Positions 30,690-41,709 of a stretch of 64,000 nt of DNA are shown one piece after another (positions within the stretch are counted from its first letter, which is position 1; the number at the start of each line of letters is the position of its first letter). The notes beneath the pieces were generated by a model, which did no database searches, was not told the DNA's origin, and saw only the letters and a list, made by a program, of their open reading frames with translations. Made by a program: the position numbers and the translations under genes. This DNA is from Euglena gracilis (Eukaryota; Euglenida; Euglenophyceae; Euglenales). The stretch is from assembly GCA_039621445.1 (NCBI GenBank), contig CP154955.1:56576619-56640618 (forward strand), read 5' to 3'.

Positions 30690-30890
30690 TTCCCACACAT
30701 CCCTGCACAGCCTTTCGCAGGCCACCTCCCCCAGTTTGACAACAATACATCGAGGCTCGCCCTTGTTGAGTTGACCCGATTGCCTCTGAACCCCAACGAA
30801 CCTGCTCCATCCTTTGTTGCCATGTGCCATAGCTCAAGTTGTTTGAACCCCCACCCCAAAGATGGAAGCTCAGGGAATAGGTTAAGGGAC
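30690..30890 (+). CDS. Exon-like frame, unknown (also at 61,925-62,130)
   Basis: The frame reads FPHIPAQPFAGHLPQFDNNT, SRLALVELTRLPLNPNEPAP and SFVAMCHSSSCLNPHPKDGS. It has good coding character, with only an Asn-to-Ile change visible between copies. The two Cys and the His spacing are not a zinc motif I can name. Upstream CCCCAG and downstream GGTTAAGG could be splice signals. No family is recognised. Confidence 0.35.
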
Positions 30891-30970
30891 CCCCCGGGGG
30901 GTCCAGCCTCCAGCTGGCAATAAGGCTGCTGGCTGGAAACGAGCTGCTGGCTGGACCCCCCCCCGGAGGG

Positions 30971-31326
30971 GATTGTTCGCATCGGAACATCGGAAATTGT
31001 TTGGATTGTGGTGCGTTGGGTTAGAAGGTCCTTCTTTCGTGCCTTTTTTCGCTGGAGTTGGCTGATACTGAATTTGCCCTTCCACACTCAAAAGAAAGGA
31101 ACTAAAACACAACTGAGAACTGGAAGAAGAAGAAGGTCTATCAATCAACTCAAATTATCCAGACCAAGACCTTCGCGCACAACCTTCAACCAGAAATTGT
31201 AGAATTTTGGCAGGATTTCAATGAAAGATGCGACTTCAAAGAGGAGGTGCGCGGGAGACCTTCCGGAGGGAGCAGCCGAAGCAGCTGGACAACCTGATGG
31301 TGCGGACCGAACATTTCGAACCGTAG
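30971..31326 (+). other. Leader of a YR-type retroelement (related to 62,265-62,850)
   Basis: GGATTGTGGTGCGTTGGGTT and GTGCCTTTTTTCGCTGGAGTTGGCTGAT match leader repeats at 62.3-62.7 kb. The region ends near the start of the gag-like frame and contains only broken short frames. Confidence 0.45.
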
Positions 31327-31920
31327 CTGCCCCTTCGCCAAAAGAAGTTTCAAAAAATCTACATCAAAATCAAAAAAAAATTCCAACAAACCCCCCAAAG
31401 TGATGGCCACGGAGCCTCGCAGACAGTGGTCAGAAGGCCGCGCGAGAGGCAGACGCAACAGCCAGCAGGCCAATACTCCCTTTGGAGCCAGGGCCATGGG
31501 GCCAACAATCTACACAATCTGCGCCATCAATAAATCTACACAATGCATTCAAGCGGGGCTCTGAAAGCCAAAACTACACAGGCCATGAAGGCGCAACAGA
31601 CCATGACAGCACAAACGGCCAGGAAGGCTACCACATCCACAGAAGTCGGTGGAACAAAGGCCAAGGGGGCTCTTTACCAAGGCCTCACAGCCCATGGGAA
31701 GGGCGGAAAAGGTCAAACTCACACCCCCCAGCCTTTCTCATTCACATCACCCCCTGGGGTCAAGGGTGGGACCCCTAGAACCCCTCAAGATTTCCAGTGG
31801 CAGCCCCAAACCCCTTCAAGGGTAAAGGAGTGGCCCCCAAAGGCCCCTCAAGGTTTCGGACTCCCACGACAGAGGAAGGGGGAGGAAGGGACCAAGAGGG
31901 CGGAGCACAAGAAGATGGTG
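31327..31920 (+). pseudogene. Degenerate gag-like frame of a YR retroelement
   Basis: In one frame the region encodes FQQTPQSDGHGASQTVVRRP, a stop at 31,531, then MHSSGALKAKTTQAM and GGTPRTPQDFQWQPQTPSR. The same landmarks (TPPSDGHGPWTTVARRP and GGATAAPPDFKWGWRPN) occur in the same order in the frame at 62,847-63,596, which identifies a shared ORF1 family. I infer Gag because it is the 5'-most basic, Gln/Pro-rich frame of a retroelement; no zinc knuckle is visible. More stops lie upstream (31,324), so this copy is probably inactive. The frame runs into the inverted repeat shared with the antisense recombinase gene. Confidence 0.45.
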
Positions 31921-33252
31921 AGGTCCTGCTTTCCTTGCCGGCTGTTCTGTTCTGGTGTGTTTGTGCTTGTGCGGGGGGTGCTTCTTACTGCGCCTTTGTT
32001 GCCGGAGTTGGCGACGATGAGGCCTCCTCTGACACCTTGGCGAAGCTGAACCGTCGTGGCCCCGCCACCCCCCCCTCTCCCATGGTTGCTTGGTCGGGGG
32101 TCCCCTTTCTGGTTGGGATGTTTTTCTTTTTCTGCTGATTTTTTGGGTGGGGGGGTTGGGCTCACCATCTTCTTGTGCTCCGCCCTCTTGGTCCCTTCCT
32201 CCCCCTTCCTCTGTCGTGGGGGTCCGAGACCATTCGGGCTCCGCACTGCGAGATGGTGAGGTACTGTGCACCCCCCTTTGGGCCATAATTTTTTGAATTT
32301 TTGAAACGACTCCGAGTCGCAAATAATGCGCTTGGAAGGCCCCAAAATTTTTCCACTGACCCAATTGTTGGACTTCTTCCACTTGCAAACCAGCATTTTT
32401 CCACCATAAAACCCCAGACCCTCTGGTGCTGTTGGGTTTCCAGTGGGTGGTGTCCACCCCCCCCCCCTGATGCAGAATTTCTTTGGTAAGGGAATTCACT
32501 CTTTCTGATGTCAAAGGTCTTTTACCATCCAAAGACCACAACAAATTATTTTTGTGCCCAACCATGTGGGCTGTCCTTTCCACATACTCTTTCAATAAAT
32601 GCCAGGGGCTTATGAGGGGGGTGTGTGGCAAATTCAAAATTTCCTCCCATCTTGGGAATTGCCACCCTTTCCTTTGCAATAAAATGAAATTTTTTCCTCC
32701 CACGAAACTTATTTTTCGCTGTGTCCTGGCTAGATCAACCCCCCGGTGGAGGGCCAAAAGCCTCCAACAAAGGATGAGTCTGTTTCTGAGCTCTTTCACA
32801 GAGAGTTCTGAGAGGGGTCTTGATTTGCTGATGATGTTGTCTAGAACATCAGTGGGGTCCCAGAAATGGGCATACTTGCAGACATTGTAATTCCATTTCC
32901 TTTTCAATGGAGACAAAAGAGGGGAGAACCTCAATGACCCAAACCCTGGGAGTAATAAAACTGCTGCATATGCATTTCGTGCAGTGTTGAGGCTGTGGGT
33001 AGCAAGATCAAGGATGGCCTCGGCCATCTTGTGGTCTGTGCAGTCCTGCAGGAGCACCCCTTTGTGCAACAAGTGGCCCACCAATGTCCGGAATGCTGAG
33101 TCATAGTTCTTGACATTTCCCAGATTTTTTATGTAAGTGTCTTGTTGGTTTACCCCCCCCCCCTTGTCCAGCGACCGGCCTTGTCCAACGACCACCCCCC
33201 CCCCCCGGTCAGTAGCGATCTTTTTGCAGGTGATCTTTTTTCGTGTTTGCAA
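31816..33252 (-). CDS. Tyrosine recombinase of a DIRS/Kangaroo-like retroelement
   Basis: This 478-residue minus-strand frame has the architecture of a tyrosine recombinase. A helical core-binding region covers about residues 36-130. The catalytic part carries box I Arg in LLALHRGVDLART (R170), box II STRGSG (R277), then GQW (W300) and HYLRLG with the likely nucleophile Y310. STRGSG..AG.....Q.LGQW....F..HYLR is the pattern of recombinases in DIRS-type retrotransposons, which use it instead of a DDE integrase. The box II His is replaced (NSTR). The last 150 residues are low-complexity and include the inverted-repeat peptide. It faces the + strand gag-like frame; an inverted recombinase gene is known for Volvox Kangaroo elements. 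No reverse transcriptase lies nearby, so the element is truncated. Confidence 0.7.
   Translation of the reverse strand: MQTRKKITCKKIATDRGGGVVVGQGRSLDKGGGVNQQDTYIKNLGNVKNYDSAFRTLVGHLLHKGVLLQDCTDHKMAEAILDLATHSLNTARNAYAAVLLLPGFGSLRFSPLLSPLKRKWNYNVCKYAHFWDPTDVLDNIISKSRPLSELSVKELRNRLILCWRLLALHRGVDLARTQRKISFVGGKNFILLQRKGWQFPRWEEILNLPHTPLISPWHLLKEYVERTAHMVGHKNNLLWSLDGKRPLTSERVNSLTKEILHQGGGVDTTHWKPNSTRGSGVLWWKNAGLQVEEVQQLGQWKNFGAFQAHYLRLGVVSKIQKIMAQRGVHSTSPSRSAEPEWSRTPTTEEGGGRDQEGGAQEDGEPNPPTQKISRKRKTSQPERGPPTKQPWERGGWRGHDGSASPRCQRRPHRRQLRQQRRSKKHPPHKHKHTRTEQPARKAGPHHLLVLRPLGPFLPLPLSWESETLRGLWGPLLYP
31856..32228. repeat. 65-bp inverted repeat at the junction of gag-like frame and recombinase gene
   Basis: 31,856-31,920 is the near-perfect reverse complement of 32,164-32,228, with about 243 bp between. 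Both arms can encode RTPTTEEGGGRDQEGGAQED, on + in the left arm and on - in the right arm. Confidence 0.8.
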
Positions 33253-33551
33253 TTTTCACAAATTTCCACCAGTATCCCATCTGTAGTTTGTAGTTGATTT
33301 CCATTCTTTTTTTTGCCTGGTTTACTGCAAATCATCAACTTTTGGCCTTTTTTGGCCATGTTTTTGGCCATTTCCCACCACTTTTGGCCACTTTTGGACT
33401 CTTTTGGCCACTCTGGGCTGCATTTTTGGCATTTTAAACCACTTATGGCTTTTCTGGTATGTGCAATTTTGTGCAATTTTGTGCAATTTTGTGCAATTTT
33501 TTGCACTGCAATTTTTGACCTCCCCATGTGCAATTTCTCCCCCCCCCCCCT
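33253..33551. other. Spacer before duplication copy B
   Basis: TTTTGGCC(A) and TTGTGCAATTT short tandem words plus C-runs. No gene seen. Copy B starts at the GGTGCATG near 33,552. Confidence 0.5.
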
Positions 33552-34121
33552 GGTGCATGTCCCCACAGTGCTGGAATTACACCAGAGTTACTCACCCGGC
33601 CAGGGGGAGCAACAAAAGAGCACTGGTGTGAGGGGTCCCTGGCCACTCACCACACAGCAAACTGGGCCAGAACCACAGTTTGCGCCAGCCATAAACAGAC
33701 AAGAAGCCTTAAGGCAACCAGGGGGGGGGCAGGCCGAGTGGGGACCCCAGTTTTGCTCTGTTTTTTGTGGACCCCAAAATTGACCCCCAAAACGGGTCCC
33801 CCCGAGCCCCCCCCCCCCACCCAGCCCCACCAAGGGGGTTGGACCCCCCCCCGGGTCCTAAAAAAACCTCTGACCGCAACCGTGTGCGGTCCTCGTCTGC
33901 CTCCTCGGCCCCCATCTCCTCCGCCCCCTCCTCTGGTCCGGCGAGCACTCCACCCAGGGAAGATACAGGGTGCTCATCTTTTGTGAGACCACGTCTTGCC
34001 TCTACTTAACCCTCTGGAATTGACGCCCCCATCCAATCCGGTTTCACAGGGTTTGAAGTGCTGGGTTTTCTGAGGAATGTCCATACGTGTGCTATTTTCC
34101 TTTCCGTAATAAATGACAGTA

Positions 34122-34955
34122 CACCTAACGCCTGAATTTTTTGCACTTCGCACCGTGTATTTTTGCACTTCCAGTCAATTTTACTGCACGTTATCTCAAA
34201 AAATGTTTTCACATGCCACCAATTTGTTTGCACTTTCACAGACACGTCCAAAAAACTCCCCCCCTTCAACATAAAACATAAAAACCAAACAATTCCTTTG
34301 CACAATTTTCGATGTTAATGAAAAATGCTCAAATGTGCAAAAGAACACGTGCAAAGCACGCTTAACTGCAAAATCGGCCGCCTGAGTATTTGAGGGGTTT
34401 GCGTCTTTATCCAACCTGTTGAGAGAGAAATGACAGGTAAATTGAACGAGAATCAATCAATTACACCTAGCGTCTGAAATTTTTGCCCACGGCTGGCAAA
34501 AATATTTGCCCCAACCTGTCAAAGTTATTGCCCAGCGCCCTTTGCCCAAAGGTTTCAAAATTTTTTGCACTGTGCCCCAAAAATATTTGCACTTGTTCTG
34601 AAAGAATTTGCCCTCCGTCATTTTATTTTTGCACAATGAAAAATGGCCTTGCACTGGGCAATGGTAAAAGATCCACGCGAATTGAAGTTTCAAAACGAAA
34701 ATGTGCAAAACACCCGATGCAAGTGCAAACATCTTCGGAAATGAGGCAAATATTTTTGGGATAAGGTGCAAACATTTTTGAGATGTGCAAAAATAAAATG
34801 ACGGAGGGCAAATTCTTTCAGAACAAGTGCAAATATTTTTGGGGCACAGTGCAAAAAATTTTGAAACCTTTGGGCAAAGGGCGCTGGGCAATAACTTTGA
34901 CAGGTTGGGGCAAATATTTTTGCCGGCCGTGGGCAAAAATTTCAGACGCTAGGTG
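34122..34955. mobile_element. MITE of 17,640-18,074, rearranged by an inverted duplication
   Basis: The outer ends (CACCTAACGCC at 34,122 and GCTAGGTG ending 34,955) match the copy A element. A third, inverted end (CACCTAGCGTCTGAA, about 34,464) lies inside the left palindrome arm. Confidence 0.55.
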
Positions 34956-35179
34956 TAATTGATTGATTCTCGTTCAATTTACCTGTCATTTCTCTCTCAA
35001 CAGGTTGGATAAAGACGCAAACCCCTCAAATACTCAGGCGGCCGATTTTGCAGTTAAGCGTGCTTTGCACGTGTTCTTTTGCACATTTGAGCATTTTTCA
35101 TTAACATCGAAAATTGTGCAAAGTAATTGTTTGGTTTTTATGTTTTATGTTGAAGGGGGGGAGTTTTTTGGACGTGTCT
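34240..35179. repeat. Palindrome with 396-bp arms
   Basis: The left arm 34,240-34,635 is the reverse complement of 34,784-35,179 with only a few mismatches (for example CCAGCC versus CCGGCC). The 148-bp spacer (34,636-34,783) is inverted relative to copy A (17,755-17,902). Copy A has one spacer and one arm, so copy B gained an inverted copy. Confidence 0.9.
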
Positions 35180-38100
35180 TTTCCAGCCTTCCCCCATGCA
35201 AAGTCTTTTGGACATGCAACATTTAAGGGCAGTGCATAGTTAAAGTGGAGGGGGGGCAGTGGATCTTCGGAGACAGAGAATTTGGTCTTCCTGGATTCAA
35301 TGTAACCTTTGTGATGCTGTTGTTGCTATTGTGTCCGAAACCTACATATTTGCTTTTATAAAATCTTTTCCAGGAGTATCATCAGATGTTGACAGTGGCA
35401 CACCTGAAAAAAGGGAGGTTCGCACTGGAGATCTTAACCCTTATTCGCGGCTTAACCCAGCGCCTTTTTATTTTCCGGCCAACAGTCTCTGGTTGGGGTG
35501 CGGAACCCGCCCCCAACCCAGGCCGTTCTTGCCACCGTCTCCCATCAATGCCCTGGGAGGTCTCGCCCCCCCCCCCCTTCTGCCGGCTCATTTGCCGCGC
35601 CGGCAGCGCCCACCCCGATTCCGTCCAACCGCACAAACCTGCCCTCCCCTGCGCGCGGTCCCCTCGGTGCGCCCCGTCAGCATGGGCCCGTCGTCGTCGG
35701 CCAGCGGCCCCACCCGCCCCGTGTCCACCCCCTCTCCCAGGCGGTCGCTTTTCCAAATGGGACCCAGGGCTGAGTGAGAATCCCCGAAGTCGTATGAGTG
35801 GTGGTGGTGGGGGGGGGGGGGTGAGTTTTGCCTCGCCAATGGCCGGCCGGAAAATTTTTTTTTGGCTGATTTTTGATGGGTGGGTGCGTCCACCATGGAG
35901 GGGGTTCAAAAAAAAAACAGTGGGTGGGTTTGTGCCTGGCAAAGCCCTGGGGGACCTTGACCTTTGTGGATTTTTCGGCAGCCGGTGGTGACCTTTTTTC
36001 TTTGCAATGTGCCGAAATGGGCCTCAAAAAATGGGCCGACAATGGGCTGTCACAAATGACCCTCCTGGCAAGGGGAGTCCAAGAACCAGTCAGAATTCCA
36101 CCTGCAGAACTGCCAGTGCTGGTACCGGCTGTCCTGTCAGTATCGGAAGTTGTTAGGGTCTTTGGTACCTGTCAAATCACATGTCTAGTGACAGTTTCCT
36201 GGGGGGAAGGGTTGGCAGGGTGGTCCACGAGGGACAACATGTTTTTTTTTAACTTCAAGACCGTCCTTTGGCCGCCCACGGCCAGTCCAGGCTCAAATGA
36301 TGGCGAAAATTAAAAGTGGAAAATTTGGGTGCATGTGTGCTGGTCCAAGGATGCCAGACCTCGCCAGTTGTCGACCTGTTTTTAAATTGTTTTATCAGTG
36401 AAAATTCTGGGAGTATATACATATATACATATATACATATATATATATGTATATATACATATATTTTAAAAAATTTTTGTATAAAAAGTTTTATACATAT
36501 TTATATTTATATTATATGTGTGTGTGTGTGCGTGTGTGCGCGTGTGTGTGTGTGTATTGAAAAAAATTTTAACGCCAAGGAATGCCCTGGGGTCAGGGCG
36601 ATCCATGAGGGATCAGGCCGGCCAAAGGCTGGTCCGGGGCCCGAACAGGGTCGAAGGTTCAAAAGTTGGGGATCACATTTTTTTTGACTGACCCAGGTGG
36701 GTGGCTATATTGGGGTCCAAGGACCCATTTTCGCCAACCCGCGGCCACCTTGGGCCATTTCCCCTCTGGGTTTTTCATTGAATGCGCTGGGGCGGAAGCG
36801 TCTGTTTTTTGCTTTTAAGTTTCACGCTTAGGACCGCGGGGTGAGGCGACGCCCTGCCCCCGCCACGCCCCGGCGCAGGTCCGCAGGGCGGGGCCCGGCG
36901 GACGGGGAACCCCTCCGGCGCCAACCGCCCCATCCAGCATTATTAAGTCGCTCGCCGTGCTCCGCCAGATGCTTCGCCCACGGCCCCCACGGACGGTCAA
37001 TGCCAATGAACGGTCTTGGGCCAGAGAGCTCGTTTTCTCCCCCGAAGCCGACCTGGTTTTCACACAATATTGGCGTTTTTTTTTTGCGAATTCTTGTTCC
37101 AAAGTTGTTGTTTGCGCAACTGTGGAACTGCAGCAAAGACAGAATCAAGCAGCCCGCTTTTTCCGGCCACTTCAGTCTTCCCGGCCACCAAGATCGGCAC
37201 GCATGGCGGGTTGCCGTGGTGGCCACCTCACCGGGACGGAGTGGCTGGAGTGGGTCGGGACCAAGCCCCTCTGATGATGCTGGGCGATGCTGGGCGATGC
37301 TGGATTTTTGGAGACCAGAGGTGGGGTTCCGATGCTGGGCGATGCTGGCATTTTTTTGTATATTTTGAAGAATTAAACCCTTTTTTAGGACAATTTTCCC
37401 ACAAGTCTCCAATATTGCACCTATCTTGGCCATTTTGAGTTTCTTTTTGCTATTTTGGGGCTATTTTGCATTGATTTGGGCAAATATTGGGCTAATTTGG
37501 GTCTTGGCCATTTTGTGCCATTTTTTGATGATTTTGGGTTTTTTGTGGATTTTTTTGAATATTTTTTGGATATTGTTGGCATTTTGGGCTATTTTAGGTT
37601 ATTTCAAGCCATTTCAGGTCATTTTCATTGCTCTTTGGGGCTTTTGTGGTCATTTTAGCTAGGTTGGGAGCCAATGGATGCAGACATCAGGCAAGATGCA
37701 GATACTGGACAAGATGCTGACACTGGACAAGATGCAAATGCTGGACAAGACGCTGTGGTTGCAGATGCTGGACAAGATGCAGATACTGGACGAGATGCAG
37801 CCGCTGGACAAGATGAAGTGGTTGCAGATGCTGGACAAGATGTACTGGTTGCAGATGCTGGACAAGATGGAGATGCAATCTGTCCATGATGATGCAAGAT
37901 GCAAGATGCAATGGATGCAGGTACTGGACAAGATGTACCACACAAGATGCAAATACTGGAGATTTTGATACTTGACAAGATGCAGACAGTGGACAAGATG
38001 CAATTTCTGCAGATATTGCGTTAGCGGTGGATGCAGATGCTGGATTGGCCAAATAAATCAGGGGAGCTTGCGGCCAAAGGTGAGTGAAATTGGGCAAAGT

Positions 38101-39733
38101 GGCCAAAAGTGGCCAAAAGTGGCCAAGAGTGGCCAAAGTAGTACAAGTGGGTAAAAAGTGGACGAAAGTGGATGAAGTGGTTGTAGATGCGGTTTTGGAT
38201 GCTCTGGATGCAGGTATCTGAGCGGATGCAGGTACAGGAGGTGCACCTCTGAGGGCTTCAAAGGCGATGCTGGGCGATGCTAAGCGATGCTGGGCGATGC
38301 TGGGCCCAAGGGCATGGCTGACCAGAGGTGCTTGGTCGGGACAGAGTGAGCCGAGAGGCGCCGTGGCCCCGCCTCCTCCTCCTCCCCGGCCTCCCGGGCC
38401 TTACAGTCCCTGCGTCCCCCCGCCCTGCCCTTTGCCCGCCTGCCCCAGCATAACCCTCTCTCCCATTTCTCGCCGGCGGGGCTGTCCCGCCCTGACCCTC
38501 CTCACCGCCCTGCCCGGCCCACGTCACATTCCCCCACCAACAGCACTATGGGGGATTCAACCCTGCTGGGAGGGGGGACTGGGTGTTTTTTTTTGCAGTT
38601 GCCACCTGAATTTCGGCTCCGGACCTCCTCAGAGGGTTCAGAACTGGGAACAAGTTGGGAAGTTCGCCAAAATCCATTGATTTGGGGCCTTTTTTTTTGG
38701 CCTGAGTGCCCCCCCCCCGGAGGTTCGGAAGGGCCTGATTGGTTTTTGAATGGGAAGTGCTTCCCCTGAGTGCAGGCTTCATTAAAAGTTGTCGGTAGAG
38801 ATTTTTTAAGTTTCATGACCTGGAGGTGGTGGGTCCTGGTTGAGCCCCCCACGTTGGGGTTGGGCTGAGTGGGTACCTGCCAGAGGTGGGTGGTGTTTTC
38901 CTCTTTTTTTCGGCACAAAGCGACGGGAAAAAACTTTTAGGCCCTTGACCCCCCCCCCCCGAACCTCCCCAACCCCATCCCTATCCCTAACAAACTTGAC
39001 CCTAACCCCATCCCCAACCCTATCCCTAACCGTATCCCCAATCCTATTCTTAACCCTCTCCCTGACCCCAACATATCCCTAACCCTGACCATAACCGCAA
39101 CCCTGAACCAAACCCTAACCCTGAACCTAATCTGTTTTGTTGCTCAACCTTTTGAAGGCCACAAAATAACAAAATCCCTTGTCTTACCCTCCCATTTTGG
39201 GGCACAAATCCCTTTTTGTTGCTGAACTGTATGAGATCAATAAATGTGGTGAAAAGGGTGGGGAAAAAAACAATATCCTCCCCCCCAAATCAAGGGGTAA
39301 ATTTCTCTGGGGGTTAAAAAAATCGGTGAACACCCCAGTTGGCATATTAGAATGGGTAGTTGATCGACTGGTCGATCGACTACCCAGAACCCCCCCCCTC
39401 CCACCGACTAGGGGACAGTCGATCAGCCTCCTAGGTGGTCGATCGACGAATAAGTCGATCGACTACCCAGAATCCTCCCCCCCAAGTCTACCGTCTGGGC
39501 CATGGCCAATGATCTAAACCGACCTAAGGGGCCCAAAGCAGTACAAAATGGCCAGAAAACAATAAAAAGCAGTCAAAAGCATATCTGAGCAGTACCAGCA
39601 AGCCAAAAGTGGGTGAAATTGGGCAAAGGCAGCCAAAAGTGGCAAAAAGTGGCCAAAAGAAGGTAAATGACCAAAAGTGGACAAACGTGGATGGAGTGGA
39701 TGCAGGTGCCGCAGTGGATGCTGTGAATGCAGG

Positions 39734-40377
39734 TAAACCCCCCCCATTTAAACCGACTCCCCTTCTAAACCGACCTACCCTTCCAAACCGACCGATTGCA
39801 GAATTTCAACCAAAAAAAAGAAATAAACCGACCCATGGCAAGTTGGATAACAAACATGCGCAACATAATGGAAGCCGCCAACGGAAAGAGCGTCCATGCT
39901 CATTGAATAATTAGTATTGATGACCCAAAATTAGGATTTTACACGCAAAATTTGGCATTTGCTTCAACATTTTTGGAGTTTGCACCTCAAATTGGGCATT
40001 TTCTTCCGAAAATTTGGTGTTGGAACCCAAAAATTACAAAATTAGGCATTTGCTATCTAGAATTTGAAGTTTGCACCCAAAATTAGGCAGTTTGCCACCA
40101 AAAATTGGATATGACACCCAAAATTCAGCATTTGCCACCGAAAATAAGAATTTGCATCCCAAGTTAGGCACTTGTCACTCAAAGTTAGGCATTGGCCAAC
40201 CAAATTGGGCATTTGCCCATTGAAATTGCCTTGCTAACATCAACCCGCTTCCGTCGCGCCGTTGGCCAGCCGTGTGCTCCCCCTGAAACCGACCCCCCGT
40301 CTAAACCGACCCCCTCCAGGATTTCCGCCAACCCAAAAGTCCTAAACCGACGGGTCGGTTTAAATGGGGGGGGTTTA
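39734..40377. mobile_element. 640-bp TA-flanked MITE with C-run termini, copy B only
   Basis: The element 39,736-40,375 has perfect 22-bp ends, AAC(8)ATTTAAACCGAC and its complement, flanked by TA. Copy A has the single TA at 22,836-22,837 in identical context. Subterminal AAACCGAC words are repeated at least seven times, all in inward-facing order near the ends. The centre (39,940-40,215) is a degenerate tandem of AAATTNGGCATTTGCCACC-like units. No transposase frame. TA duplication suggests mobilisation by a Tc1/mariner-type enzyme. Confidence 0.8.
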
Positions 40378-41029
40378 TCTGATTGGATGCAGGTACAGGA
40401 GGTGCACCACCAAGGGCTTCAAAGGTGATGTTGGGCCCAAGGGCACCTCCAACCAGAGGTGTTTGCCCCCCACCTCCTGGACCGGAGGGGGGGGGTCTGG
40501 ACCCCCCCACCTGCCAAGGGGGTCTGGACCGACCCCAGGGGAAGGGGCCCAGGACCCCCAAAAGGTCAATAAATGGCAGCAAGTAACAGAAAGCAACATT
40601 GCTCAATCGCATTGTCCGTTCTCTTCCATTTCCCACATGCATCTCACGTTCGCGCCGCGCGGAGTCCCTGGACCTCCTCCCTCTCGCCTTCCAACGTCCC
40701 CCTGTTGCGTCTTGAGCTGCCGGGCTGACGCGGTGCCACCCACCCCCACCCAGCACCCCTACCCCGACGCCCACCGCACCCCAAACCCCACATCGTTGCT
40801 GTGGGCCAATGCAGAGCGGCACAGGCTTTGTGGGCTTTGTGCTCCGTTTTTTTGAATGCACAAACAGAAAGCACACGCTCTACGCTCGAACGTTCCCATG
40901 GGATGCATGCGTTGCTGAACAACTCTCCTGGGGGGGGGGGCGTTTAGCTCAGAAGCTGGAAATTTGGGCAGGAAAGAGGCTGCTGGCTGACCCCCCTCCC
41001 CACAGAGGTCCCCTGGCTGGAACTGGGAT

Positions 41030-41033
41030 CAAT
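41030..41033. other. Left target-site duplication CAAT
   Basis: CAAT precedes the 5' LTR and is repeated after the 3' LTR at 54,137-54,140. The unoccupied paralogous site (23,489) has one CAAT. Confidence 0.85.
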
Positions 41034-41709
41034 TGTGCGCGGTCCGAGGGTGCCCGCCCCAAGGAGGGGTCCCAAGGGGGCCCAAAGGGGCCACGAAGGG
41101 CCGCGAGGGGGCTCCAAGGCCCCCAAGGGCCTTTTGAGGCCTCACTGGCCCCCAAGGGGGCCCCACAGCCCATTTTGACCAAGCCAAGGGAAGGTAAAGG
41201 AGGGGGCAGGTTGAGGGGGCCAACAGGCAACCCCCAAGGGGATGCGCAAGCCCTGCTGGGCTTTGCGCAAGCATGCGCACCCCCTTGGTGGGCGCTCAGA
41301 TGGCGCAATTCATTAAGAATTGCGCAAAGTATACCAAGTAGCCCCCCCAGCTGTAGCCCCCCTCCAATTGTACATTTTCTGTTCACAGGGCTCTGTTCAC
41401 ATACTGCCATTTGTGTTCACCAATTGTTTGCTTGCAGCTTGCAAGGGAATTCAAGGACATATCAAGGAAATACAAATAACAAATTTCAAGTTCAAGTCTC
41501 ATTGATCAAGAATTCAAGTTCATTTGTTGAGGCAAAAGTATGTCATTTTCAACGCCACCATCCTTGCCAACACCCACCCCTACCCCACTTTTCCTCCAAG
41601 GGGAAAACCCCCACCAGGTGGGCCCGATGGGCTCAATTTTAAACGATCCTACGCGGGTTGCGCCGCCAGGGGTCCCTTCACAGGGACCTCAGGAGGGTCA
41701 ACCCCTACA
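41034..41709 (+). repeat. 5' LTR
   Basis: 676 bp, TGTGCGCGG...CCCTACA, identical in length to 53,461-54,136 with five substitutions. It contains palindromes likely to matter for transcription: TTGCGCAAGCATGCGCA and GCGCAATTC...GAATTGCGC (about 41,260-41,335). An ATG at LTR position 507 opens the gag-pol frame. Confidence 0.95.

Larger units (their letters stand above)
17068..30970 (+). repeat. Segmental duplication, copy A
   Basis: Near-identical in sequence and order to 33,552-62,225 once insertions are removed. Shared start: GGTGCATGTCCCCACAG. Sampled blocks differ by occasional substitutions and by homopolymer lengths. Copy A lacks the LTR retrotransposon (empty site 23,489-23,492) and the 640-bp MITE (empty TA at 22,836-22,837), and has a simple 148-bp segment where copy B has a palindrome. 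It alone carries the element at 29,657-30,059. Similarity becomes patchy after 30,970. Confidence 0.95.
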
